Assembly: GCA_026874595.1 (NCBI GenBank)
Contig: CM049306.1
Span: 49,108,019 to 49,172,018 of the forward strand
DNA length: 64,000 nucleotides
Direction of reading: 5' to 3'
Source: Sipunculus nudus
Taxonomy: Eukaryota > Annelida > Sipuncula > Golfingiida > Sipunculidae
The translations under genes and the position numbers were made by a program. A model generated the notes under the pieces. It was given only the letters and a program-made list of their open reading frames with translations, was not told the origin of the DNA and did not search any database. Position 1 is the stretch's first letter. The number at the start of each line of letters is the position of its first letter. Below, piece after piece: positions 49,817 through 59,475 of the stretch.

Positions 49817-50772
49817 GAGGGTGTAATAAAAATGTTACTTTCAAAATAAATTTTATCGGCTAGAGGACAACAGAATAATAATGATAATGACCATAGAATT
49901 CTCTTGCTAAATAGGTAGAACGAAATTTATCAAATAAAAATTTATGATTTATCAAATAAAAATTGTCCTTAATTCTCTAACTTGCAGAAAATTGAAAATG
50001 GATCTCGGAAAAGGGCCGAAACGTCCAATCTTTTCAAGGCCTCTGTCAATTTCGGATGTACAATCTACGTTTGGGATAAATTTCTTATTTGTGATTGGCT
50101 TGTAGGAAACACTACCACTGATGCCTTCAACAAATATCATTGAGATTGTGTCATCTGTGTAAAACGACAAAAGAACAGTAAGGAGGACAACGTGACTTGA
50201 GTTATGTTACTTCGTTCAGACATTGTCTCCTTCAATTAAACGAGTCTGAGGGAACTTTAAAAAAATATATAAAAACTGTTTCGGTCTGTACAGGACGAAT
50301 TGAAATTGGGTCTCCAAAACATTTTCCATAATCAATCATTTTGAGGGAGATGTAGACACGAAGTTGCTAGGAGCTTGGATTAAATTTTATTTTCTCTCAT
50401 GAAGTGACGGATCATATAAAATTTGTATTCATTTCCTGTCGTTGCAACATTTGGAAAGTATAAGATTTGTCAAAAAAATATTAATGGACATAGTTCAAAA
50501 TGTTTTAATTCCCAATTTATCATCATTTAATTTAGGTATCCTGCTTTTCTTGTCAGTAAAATACTTTGTCTTATACAGAACACAGAAAGTGACTTTCACC
50601 TCTTGGTGAACCTCTTGGTATGGCAGGTCAATTAACTATTAACAAAACTGATATATACCGCTAAATGTTAAAGGTTCACATCAGTTGCAGAAAGTGTAGT
50701 ATATATCACAAGTTATACTAAATAAAGTTTAAAATATTCTGGAGAAAGGTAAGGTTGCAGTATTAATGCTGA

Positions 50773-50935
50773 CTTAATCTCGTGTGTACATTGACCACCC
50801 CGCTTTGACGACCACTCCGGCTAAGACGACCATTTTATTGGTCACGGGCTAATGTATATTGTCAAAAAAACCTGCCGCTAACACGACCACTTCGGCTGAT
50901 CCCGCAGCTGGTCGTGTTAGCGAGAGTTCACTGTT
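50773..50935 (-). mobile_element. pogo/Tigger-like MITE remnant
   Basis: Absent from segmental copy 1. The right end, reverse-complemented, reads CAGTGAACTCTCGCTAACAC, resembling pogo/Tigger-type TIRs that begin CAGT. The left end holds diverged GACCACCCCGCTTTGACGACC. Repeated ACGACCA motifs occur inside. No clean TSD was found. Confidence 0.4.
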
Positions 50936-50965
50936 TATAATATAAAATAACTTTACCCTGTGGGT

Positions 50966-51748
50966 TCTTACAGGTGCCTTTTTTATTGTGTGCACAATAC
51001 AGATGTCTTATTTTTTTGTTGTGTGACACGGGCGTAACTCGTGTTGTGGCTGCATCGCCTGGCCGGGTGTTGCACTCTCAGTGAAATCCGTACTGGTTAA
51101 ACTCTCGTTGTCATGCTAGCTTGGGGCTTTCTTGCCTGACCGAGCCAGGGCGAGCTCATGTGTGAACCCTAATATGTTGAGACACAGCGATGTTTTTCTA
51201 GATGATTCCTGTAACGCGTGTTTACTTACTGTGTATTATGTTAGATGCTTTAGAATGTTCGAGCAATGGGGGGTTCTCCGCTAGAGGTGAAAAGTTATAA
51301 ATAGGGGGCTGTGTTTTAGGGCCGAGAGAGAGGTGAGAGAATATTCCAGCGGACACAGACGTGTGTATGTCAGTTTTGGGACCTATCCGATTATTCAGTA
51401 ATTTCTGGGATTCTACTGTTACTAACACTTTAAAAATCAATGCTGCCTGCCTCAGGTTTTTTTTCTAGATAGTTACAAGAGCTTTACATTCGACTGTTAT
51501 TCTCCGAGAGAATACATTTTAAAGGACTTATCGCTGTGACAGTGGTGGTATCCAGATATGTGCACTTTGTTTATTTTACTGGTTGTTTCAAGAATGAATT
51601 ATAGTTATTTGTTAACAAAAAAAACACTGACTTCTTTATTCATTCATCTAGACGCTGCCTTGTGTTACAGAATCTGATTTTTTTATCTCCTTGACAAAAT
51701 TTATGTTCATCACGCATACGTGATCTGTTGACATTAGGTTCCGTAAGA
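50966..51748 (+). mobile_element. Solo LTR, copy 2, 783 bp
   Basis: Begins TCTTACAGG and ends CCGTAAGA, flanked by GGGT on both sides (50962-50965 and 51749-51752). The corresponding place in segmental copy 1 has a single GGGT (43280-43283) and no LTR. It shares most of its length with 47546-48603 but lacks the U3 tandem duplication. TATAAATA is at 51296-51303. Compared with copy 1, both terminal dinucleotides have changed in a complementary way (TG...CA to TC...GA). Confidence 0.85.
51296..51303 (+). promoter_or_regulatory. LTR TATA box
   Basis: TATAAATA followed by GGGGGCTGTGTTT, the conserved core promoter position of this LTR family. Confidence 0.65.
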
Positions 51749-51937
51749 GGGTCCAGTTGCATTAATGACTGTAATTATTGATTAAACAGCACATCTTGGA
51801 ACGCATACCTCCGCCAAGGCTATAAACGATCCTACCGGACCTTCCCCATTCTCATCCCCTATCGGATCAACGCCACAATTTAATTGATCGCCCAACCCTC
51901 TACACCACTGAAGCGTTCGGTAGTTATCCTGCCAACA

Positions 51938-52409
51938 TAGTGAGGCAAAACTGAAAAAAAAGTGCAAATGGTGAAGCAAGCATGAAATTTGGCACAAAGG
52001 CTTTTCATGTTAGCCAGAATAAAAATAAAGGCATATCCACTGAGAGTTCTACATGACATGTTCCCTTAAGGTTGTACAACCTTTAAAAAATTGTCAATAA
52101 TAGCGGCTTTCTTGAGAAATTGCGACCATCTTGGATTTTTTCATTTTTTTTTATCTGTCGAAAATAATTGGCGTCAACTAAAAAACAATCTTCGAGCCAG
52201 ACAATTAACATTTAATAATAATTTTATTGGATTTCAGCCTGGTTCAGAATCATTTTGAAAATGGCGGCCATCATGGAAATTATCGGAATTCTCAGTTGCT
52301 ATGCTATTATTTTTATTCTGGGTAACACGGAGAGCCTTAGTGCCAAATTTCATGCTTGCATCACCATTTGCACTTTTCTTCTGATAATCAATAGTTATCC
52401 GCTGCACTA
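51938..52409. mobile_element. Long-TIR MITE, 472 bp, with ACA target duplication
   Basis: Ends TAGTGAGGC and GCTGCACTA; the arms are inverted repeats for about 100 bp (AAGTGCAAATGGTGAAGCAA on the left against AAGTGCAAATGGTGATGCAA from the right). ACA flanks both sides (51935-51937, 52410-52412), while segmental copy 1 has one ACA at 43472-43474 and no insertion. The centre carries GACCATCTTGGATT and ATGGCGGCCATCATGG. Superfamily not assigned; there is no coding. Confidence 0.8.
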
Positions 52410-53253
52410 ACAGATAAAAATATACAATAGAACAACCAACAAACAAACATGGGTAACACACGTAACTTTAATACTTTATTTATTTTACAGGAAATGTAAA
52501 AATACAAATTTTATCTAATCAAGGCACTTTTCTTGGCTCAGGTGGTGGCATTGCGTAGAGTCTAGAGGGAAAAAACACCGGCCTTGGAAAACCTCTTCCG
52601 AGGCCCCTTGAAAGCAGTAATAAAACGAATTTCGAAACTCAATCAGGAAGATACCAGAGATTATATAATTAAAACGATGAAAATAACTGTTTGAAAGGAT
52701 TACTTATTTATATGCAATAAGATACGTTGCCATAGAAATTAAAGATACCATGTATATTCCAGATAGAGGACGAGACGACCTTCAGTCACAAGATGACAAT
52801 AGAAAAGGTAAAGGTCAAACGCCTAGTAGTTAATATCAGCTTTTCAGCAGACAGCTATGCCTAGAGATATTTACTTCTCGGCTTTGCGTCCCTGGAGAAG
52901 CCATCGTGATGTCATATACATCATACACCAGATCTAGTGGTCGGCTTTATTCATGGTCTGTGTACCTGTTTGTTTTCATGACTTACCTAGCCAAACAGCC
53001 TGAAGAAATAAAAAGCCACCGTTGATTATCAATCCAGCTGTGTGTTATTTCATAAGGTAAATTTTATATTGACCAGACGACATCAATCGTTTGACCTTTT
53101 ATCTTGTTTCTGTTTTTTTCGTAAAGCACAGGGAAGCTACATCATATTTAACAAGATATATTCTCCAAGCCGTTTGTATCTTTTTGTAAATTTGGTTTGG
53201 ATAACACCGTGGTTTGTCTTGTTTTTTAATGTATAGATCTCTCTTTGCTTTTA

Positions 53254-54040
53254 GTCGGGTCAATATACGGTTTAACCTAAAAAAATTGCTACAAAAGGTT
53301 TTTCAACGGTTTTTGGTACTAGTGAACACCAAAAATAACATAATAAAAATCCAAGAAAATCGGACTTCCGGTAGGCTGTTTTTTTTTCAAAATGGCGTCC
53401 AAGATGGCTGCTATAAGACCTTAAAATGGCTGTAAAACATTTATTTTACACGCTAGACTTGTAATTTTTGCGTCTATTGTTAGGTTTTTGGGGTCAAGGA
53501 AAACAATGGAACTAATTAAAATATTGTTACGTTGCTAGGCAACCGGTAAATCCAAGATGGCGTCCAAGATGGATGCCGTGTAGAGTGAAAATGGTCACAA
53601 ACCACTCAGTTTTAACATGACTGCCGCAGTTTTGGTGTCTATACATGGTTTTAAGTGAGTGAAAAAATGTATCTAGATAGGCCAAACTGCAAGTCAGTAA
53701 AGAATTAGTTTGGTGGTAATATATTAAATATAAGATTGCTGGCAAAATATTTAGAAGGCTAAAGATTTTCATTAGATTACTTACTTATTGGACCATTTAA
53801 ATTTCTTGAGTTCAAATGAAATCCACCTTAAAATGGCCGTAAAACATTTATTTTACACGCTAGACTTGTAATTTTTTCGTCTATTGCTAGGTTTTTTTGG
53901 GTCAAGGAAAACAATGGAACTAATTAAAATATTGTTACGTTGCTAGGCAACCGGTAAATCCAAGATGGCGTCCAAGATGGATGCCATGCAGACTGAAAAT
54001 GGAAGTTCAAATGAAATCCACCCTAAAATGCTTGGATGAA
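53254..54040 (+). repeat. Left terminal inverted repeat
   Basis: The reverse complement of 57590-58339 aligns along nearly all of it: GGGTCAAT, AACCTAAAAAAATTGCTAC, AAAATCGGACTTCCGGTAGG, ATTTATTTTACACGC, GGAAAACAATGGAAC and TTTAGAAGGCT. Direct sub-repeats at about 53423-53590 and 53830-53998 (offset 407 bp) share GTAAAACATTTATTTTACAC and GTTACGTTGCTAGGCAACCG. The second half of the outer arm is separated from the inner sub-repeat by unique TIR sequence. Likely transposase-binding region. Confidence 0.85.
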
Positions 54041-54359
54041 ATATGCCTATATACTTATAATATAAGCTTTAACAACTTTTTTTTTCTTTTTGTTTTAATT
54101 TCTTTTCTAAATTTTTATTTTTTTAAATGGAACACGTCAATGTTTTGTTGATAACATTATGTTAATGTTATTTAGTTTACTGATTCATGAGCACGAACCA
54201 AGGAATAACTCAGAAATCTTAGCCTATCATTACACATTCAGGACAGAGGCTGTCCCTGGGATTCTATCGAAATATCACAATTTGGTCATGTAATGCACTG
54301 GTGGGGTTAAAATAAGAACCTTCCTCTCTGTGTCCCTAAGGCTGATCCACTTGACTCAG

Positions 54360-56982
54360 TCAGTTATGTTCTTCCACTTCAGACCTGTTATACGGGTTGT
54401 CACATCTGTCCAGCTGACACGGCCCGCAAATGTTGTGGCATGGTAGTCCGTAACCTCTACAGCTACAGCGAGCTGTTGAACAAGAAGTTGAACAGTTGCA
54501 ATGAATCATCTTTAGAAGATTGTCAAGAGCAGCGTCCATCTCTGACATTAAAGGAACAAACTTTCTGTCAACCAGCTTCCAGCCCCAGTCTGTGACATTC
54601 GTTCCCAGTCTAAGCCATGTAGGTCCTAAGAGAATGAAATTTAGTGGAGGATGCAGTAGGAGGGAGACGCTCAGGCTTCACTAATGACTTTGCAGATGTT
54701 ACTATCTTTATAAACATGTTGTAGCGTATTACATGGAATCCGTTTGAGAATTTGTTGAATACATCTGGATTTTTTGTCTCAAGCTCACCCATTTCTTGGA
54801 CATAGAAATAGGTAGATCTCAAATAGTTGTGATGCCCAGCAGCAGCAAAAAATCGGTAGGCAGTCAGCAATTGCATGTAAGTGCATTGGCCAAGATCCCG
54901 TGCGTTCTGCCGTTATCAGCTCTCTGGCAACCTTCAACATCTTTTGATAATTTATCAACAATTGACTAGTTTTTGACCTTGCTTGAAGTTCAGTCTTCCG
55001 TTTGTCAATATTTAGTCTAATTGTAGAGATCTGCTCAGACGTTATTACACTCTCGAAATTCGTCTTACCTCTCAATAACTTGGAATACATATCTTCTGAT
55101 TGATATACCAGTGTTCCAAATTCAGGAGCCTCTTCCTTCATGGGTGTGACTATCATGTGGTTAAGACATTTGTCTACCAGCAGATGCCCACGGAATGATC
55201 TGTGGACTGATTTACCTGCCATCATATGCATGACGGCGTTTTCGCCACAGACGGTCTCAAGGATTTTGCTAAGTCCTGAGCCCTGCATGAGCGGCCAATT
55301 GCTCCAAGCAAATTCATGAATGTGTAGAAACCACCCAGAAGCAAAACGATCCTTTTCAGGGGAGGCTGATCTGTGGTGCATCAAATATGGTCTCAGCAGC
55401 CTTCCAATATAGAGGTTGGTCGAATGTGATGACTGGTGAAACATGGTGTTTCATTGCCAAATTGCTGAGGTACTCCAACGTGGATAGAACACAAGTTTTG
55501 TCCCCAGAATACATGTCTATCATGGGCAGAAATATAACAGACGACTGCCCAGGGTGTTTATTCCCTCGATGAATACTGTGCATCATCCCAGGCCAGTTGG
55601 GGGTTGCATCTCTAAAACTGAATGAGAGCTCCCATAAGATGTCTATCCCTGTTTCACAACCCATTACTTTAGGCAGGCTTTGAAATTTCATATTGCGACA
55701 AGCGTGCTTGGCGAAGCGAAGTTGTACGATGTCAACTTTGGTATTATCGGAGATGTTTAGATCTGCAGTATTTCGTCTGGTAATAACACGACTTGTATTC
55801 TGGCTTGGTGTCACGGAAGCAATCATGCCCATTCCATGAAATGGAAATTTCCATCAATGGTAAGTATATTATGGTCAACATTGTCAGCGGCGAAAAGCAC
55901 GGTCGTGTTAAGTGGATCAACGGCCTCGCCTAAGATGTCAGGAGCAACACATCCGGCAGCATTCTTTTCAAATCGCAGGACTTTCCCGTAGGATGAACAA
56001 AAGCCCATCTCACTCAGTGTATCAACAATGAACTTCGAGCGATACAGGTGATGTATTTGATGGCCAAGACCAATTTGCAAAGGTGCGAGAACAGTCCGTG
56101 GCCGAACTGCTTGAATTATTGCTTGTCCAATGCTTGCGACTTTACGTCGGATGTCTTTATCAACAAACAGATTATTCAACAAAGTGCGAAGTGTTGTAGG
56201 AATGTAAGTTAGTGTTGAATCCATTTTCAACATTTCGGTACTTGGATAATGATCGGTGACGGACTGAACATTTGTTTTTATGTCATTTTTTATCAACCTT
56301 GTCGTTGTTTCAATTATCGCTCGTTTTTGAGATTCTTCATCATTCTCTCTATGAGTTTGCTTGAAGTATGAGCGAAGGATCTGAGATGTTTTTTTTCTGT
56401 CATAGTCACAATATTATGAAGACCTTTACCTTCTGTGATATATATAGAATCCCCATACCGTTGTTTCAGCTTGTCTTTGAGATAAATATTACAATATGGA
56501 GTAGAATCCTTACGAGTGAGGAAATCTTTCATTTTAGCGCTAAGGTCTGAGAGAGAAAGTTGTTCTTCATCATTCATCTCAAGGTATGGACATAGTTTGG
56601 AAAACGCTTGCTCCTGATCTTGATCCTTGGGTCGTCCCGATTTTTTGCGCTTAACCTCAGGGCTACTTTGATACTGGAATGGTAAATCACGCCCAGACCG
56701 GAAATTTCCACTACACGAGTGGTGATATAAACAGCTGCAGCATGCAGATCGCCCCCAGAATACTCTATGCGACCTTTCACAATGAAAGACCAGTTGTCAG
56801 ACCGATCATCGAAGCATTCTAGTATTTTCTTTGTAAAGGTATCAGTCTTTACCTGACTATAGTCAAAAGTTCTTGGACTAATAGTACTACCACAAAACAG
56901 ACAATCACTTTTGCTGTTGAAGGGACCTAATGATACCTTGACACTTCACTATACCGAACTGGAGTTTTGGCTTAGTTGACAT
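54360..56982 (-). pseudogene. Decayed transposon gene: Cys/His N-terminus, conserved-Asp core, C-terminal CXC-like motif
   Basis: Minus-strand frames, taken in order, spell pieces of one protein of at least about 800 codons. From 56982 down: possible start MSTKPKLQFG; SKSDCLFCG (C-x2-C, about 56910); VKGRIEYSGGDLHAA; YHHSCSGNFRSGRDLPF, where H-x3-type His and Cys follow; CPYLEMNDEEQLSLSDL; IPTTLRTLL; PLQIGLGHQIHHLYRSKF; FAADNVDHN; HGMGMIASVTP; FDQPLYWKA; LLLGGFYTFMNLLGAIG; GENAVMHMMAGKSV; FRGHLLVD; FAAAGHHNYLRSTY; FSNGFHVIR; and finally a nine-cysteine segment HCNCSTSCSTARCSC (54395-54510) with C-x-C-x3-C-x4-C-x-C-x6-C-x3-C-x2-C spacing, close to the tesmin/TSO1 (LIN54) CXC pattern, and a stop at 54360. 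Frame changes fall near 56945, 56726, in a T8 run (56389-56396), 55840, 55370, 55295, 54885 and 54620. I recall this as a widespread uncharacterised invertebrate family whose intact members are longer between FHVIR and the C terminus, so an internal deletion near 54740 is likely. The aspartates in ADNVDHN and FDQPLYW are candidates for catalysis, by inference only. Confidence 0.75.
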
Positions 56983-57589
56983 TTTATGTCAAGCGGGTTA
57001 GTGTACCGCTTATATACGGCATTTAGTATGCATTTTAGTGCCAGCCCCGACAATAATGCTATCTCCTCTCAGATCACTCGCCTGGTTAATTCCATCAGCG
57101 CCCTTTTGTCTTAACTGAAACACTGTCTTCAGCTCCATCATCCAATGTCTCTGTGCAGTTATATATATATAATTCTATCGAAAAAAAATCGCGCTCACGC
57201 ACTGATTTTCACAAAAATTGTCTTAAATTTTTCTCTTTTTTAAGGTTTTATTATTTATAACTTTTTATAGTTATGTACACATCATGTTAGATAATGGTCG
57301 CAAACAACGGGAATAATAACTGTGGAATTTTTTTTACCTTTTTTGAAAGCACTGTCGTGTTTGACAATGCGTTAAAGACAATGCGTCGTTTGGAAATCAC
57401 TTCAATTCTTATACGGCTATTCTGAAATAGCCGGTCCGATCTGAAAAAAAATTAACTACATGCCGCCCCGCATGAGAAGCACCTCCTATGATAAAAAAAG
57501 GTTTTTGTTATTTGCCGGATCTATTTTTTCCCTCATTATGACACATCTTGTTATTATGAAAAGCAAATGTTAGATAGCTATGGTTAACT
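56983..57589. other. Transposon internal non-coding region (5' side of the gene)
   Basis: Between the gene start and the right TIR. It includes a short (TA)n at about 57162-57170 and AT-rich sequence; presumably carried promoter sequence, though no clear TATA box or initiator could be singled out. Confidence 0.4.
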
Positions 57590-58339
57590 GAGAAATATCG
57601 GGTCATTTTGACCGCCATTTTAGATATACCGGTAACTAGCAACATAACAATGTTTTAATTGGTTCCATTGTTTTCCTTGACCCCGAGTACCTAGCTATAG
57701 ACGCAAAAATTACAAGTCAAGCGTGTAAAATAAATGTTTTACGGCCATTTTGAGTTGGATTTCATTTGAACTTATATAAGAAATTTTAGTGGTCCAATAA
57801 GTAAGTAATCTAATGAAAATCTTAAGCCTTCTAAATAGTTTGCCAGCAATCTTGCATTTAATATATAACCACCAAACTAATTCTTTACTGACTTGCAGTT
57901 TAACCTATCTAGATACATTTTTTTCACTCACTTAAAACCATGTATAGACAACGAAACTGCGGCAGTCATGTTAAAACTGAGTGGTTTTTGACCATTTTCA
58001 GTCTACACGGCATCCATCTTGACGCCATCTTGGATTTATCGATTGCCTAGCAACATAACAGTATTTTAATTAGTTCCATTGTTTTCCTTGCACCCAAAAA
58101 CCTAGCAATAGACGCAAAAATTACAAGTCTAGCGTGTAAAATAAATGTTTTACGACCATTTTAAGGTCTTGGCGGCCATCTTGGACGCCATTTTGAAAAA
58201 AAAACAGCCTACCGGAAGTCCGATTTTCTTAGATTTTTATTGTGTTATTCCTGGTGTTCAATAGTACCAAAAACCGTTGAAAAACCTTTTGTAGCAATTT
58301 TTTTAGGTTCGGCAATTTTTCACCCTAAATTGACCCGTC
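57590..58339 (-). repeat. Right terminal inverted repeat
   Basis: Inverted partner of 53254-54040. The inner sub-repeat lies at about 57605-57760 and the outer one at about 58010-58160, sharing TTGTTTTCCTTG-ACCC, AGACGCAAAAATTACAAGTC and GCGTGTAAAATAAATGTTTT. It contains GCGGCCATCTTGGACGCC at 58172-58190. The inner sub-repeat is more diverged from its left counterpart than the outer one. Confidence 0.85.
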
Positions 58340-59034
58340 TATATTTGATCTCCTTCACTGTATAAAATCTTCCGATGTGTAAATTGCCGAGTTAAATATA
58401 TTTTACATTGCTATTGGACTGCTCTGTGACACATCTTTGGAATTAATCTATCCAGTTAAAAGCATTTTCAAATCATCATAATCATGATATCAAAATTAAC
58501 TTGTCTTTAACCTTAACATGACATTGTGGTAAGTGTATCGATTGCTATGTCTAATTAAAATGTCTAACTAATTATGACGTGCGAAACCAACGTCTGTACG
58601 GACATATATACATGTAATGGCCATGTCGTACATGACTGAATGTACGTAGGGGCGTCGTCCATAAGTCGTAGCCTATTCGTGGATCTATCTACCAGTTTCT
58701 AGAACGTCGTAACGGAATCGTGAACATTCTTAACAACCTCGATTCCTATCGTGCTGGCATCGTGTCACTGTCGTAGTATGTGGTACTGGAATCGTACTCT
58801 TATCGTGCAATACCTTCCTCGTACGGGTTTTTTTTTCAATGACAGGCAGATTTGCCACGAATCATCACGATTTCAACATCGTGGCGATTCTGTGTTAAAT
58901 TCGTGGGAACGGGGCTTAACACAGTTTCTCATCACGAACGACTACGAATTATGAAGACTTTCACACGACTTGCCAAAATAGTTAACTTCGCTACATCCTG
59001 TAACGAAAAAGCTTAATTTTTGAACATTTCAAAA
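58340..59034. other. Spacer with one Harbinger-like end
   Basis: 58620-58925 is rich in ATCGTG/TCGTA motifs and ends CGTGGGAACGGGGCTTAACA, reminiscent of the end of the Harbinger-like element at 28486 (GATGGGGGCTTAA). A matching left TIR was not found, so any such element is truncated. No gene. Confidence 0.4.
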
Positions 59035-59475
59035 TACGCTCCTCACGTAGCGGTTATACACCGCAGTCATCCCTGATATCCTTTCGTGTAACCGCTGCAA
59101 GATATAGCAAGGTTCTCTGGGCCCGAACACCAGATTGCGCACAGAGCACAGAACTGTAACCACACCACTGAAAGTGTGGTATTGCATTTTGCATCCAGCC
59201 CAGATTTTAAACATCCGCTGGTACTATCGTTGGTCTGATATCACCCGTTCTGGCATAGGGCCAAGAATCAGAAGACCAATGAGAGCTTGTGTTCCGGTGT
59301 GATCACAGCAACGAGAGCGGGTGTAGCACGTTTAAAATTTGGAGTGGATGCAAAAAAACAATATCACGATTTCAATGATCTCATTATAATTTTATGCTCT
59401 GTGCGCACCCAAAGAAACTTGCCATTCAAAGCAGCGGTTACACGAAATGATGTGTGGGACGACTGCAGTGTATAA
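59035..59475. repeat. Inverted pair of decayed coding-like segments
   Basis: 59040-59215 (minus) and about 59325-59475 (plus) are inverted homologues of about 150 bp separated by a 110-bp spacer. Both contain TTTAAAATxTGG, TGCTCTGTGCGCA and GCAGCGGTTACACGAAA/T. Translated from the inside outwards, both end in the same frame with AAVTRKDIRDDCGV-stop and AAVTRNDVWDDCSV-stop. Upstream parts are frameshifted against each other. The product is unrecognised; it may be a repeated last exon or an ORF tail of a mobile element. Confidence 0.6.

Larger units (their letters stand above)
49155..53165 (+). repeat. Segmental duplication, copy 2 (about 4.0 kb with insertions)
   Basis: Direct partner of 41235-44240. 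The extra kilobase is explained by later insertions absent from copy 1: a roughly 160-bp pogo-like remnant (about 50773-50935), an LTR (50966-51748) and a MITE (51938-52409). A (TA)n tract lies at 49770-49814. The right end stops about 90 bp before the long-TIR transposon at 53254. Confidence 0.85.
53254..58339 (-). mobile_element. Long-TIR DNA transposon encoding a CXC-motif protein, about 5.1 kb
   Basis: Two inverted repeats of about 750 bp (53254-54040 and 57590-58339) enclose a decayed minus-strand gene (54360-56982). The outermost bases are GTCGGGTCAAT on the left and ATTGACCCGTC on the right, with TA on each outer side (53252-53253, 58340-58341), compatible with a 2-bp TA duplication, though TA is weak evidence alone. 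Each arm contains two copies of a roughly 175-bp sub-repeat and several paired ATGGCGTCCAAGATGG motifs. The combination of long composite TIRs plus one large gene fits an autonomous DNA transposon that has since decayed. I cannot place it in a named superfamily. Confidence 0.8.
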
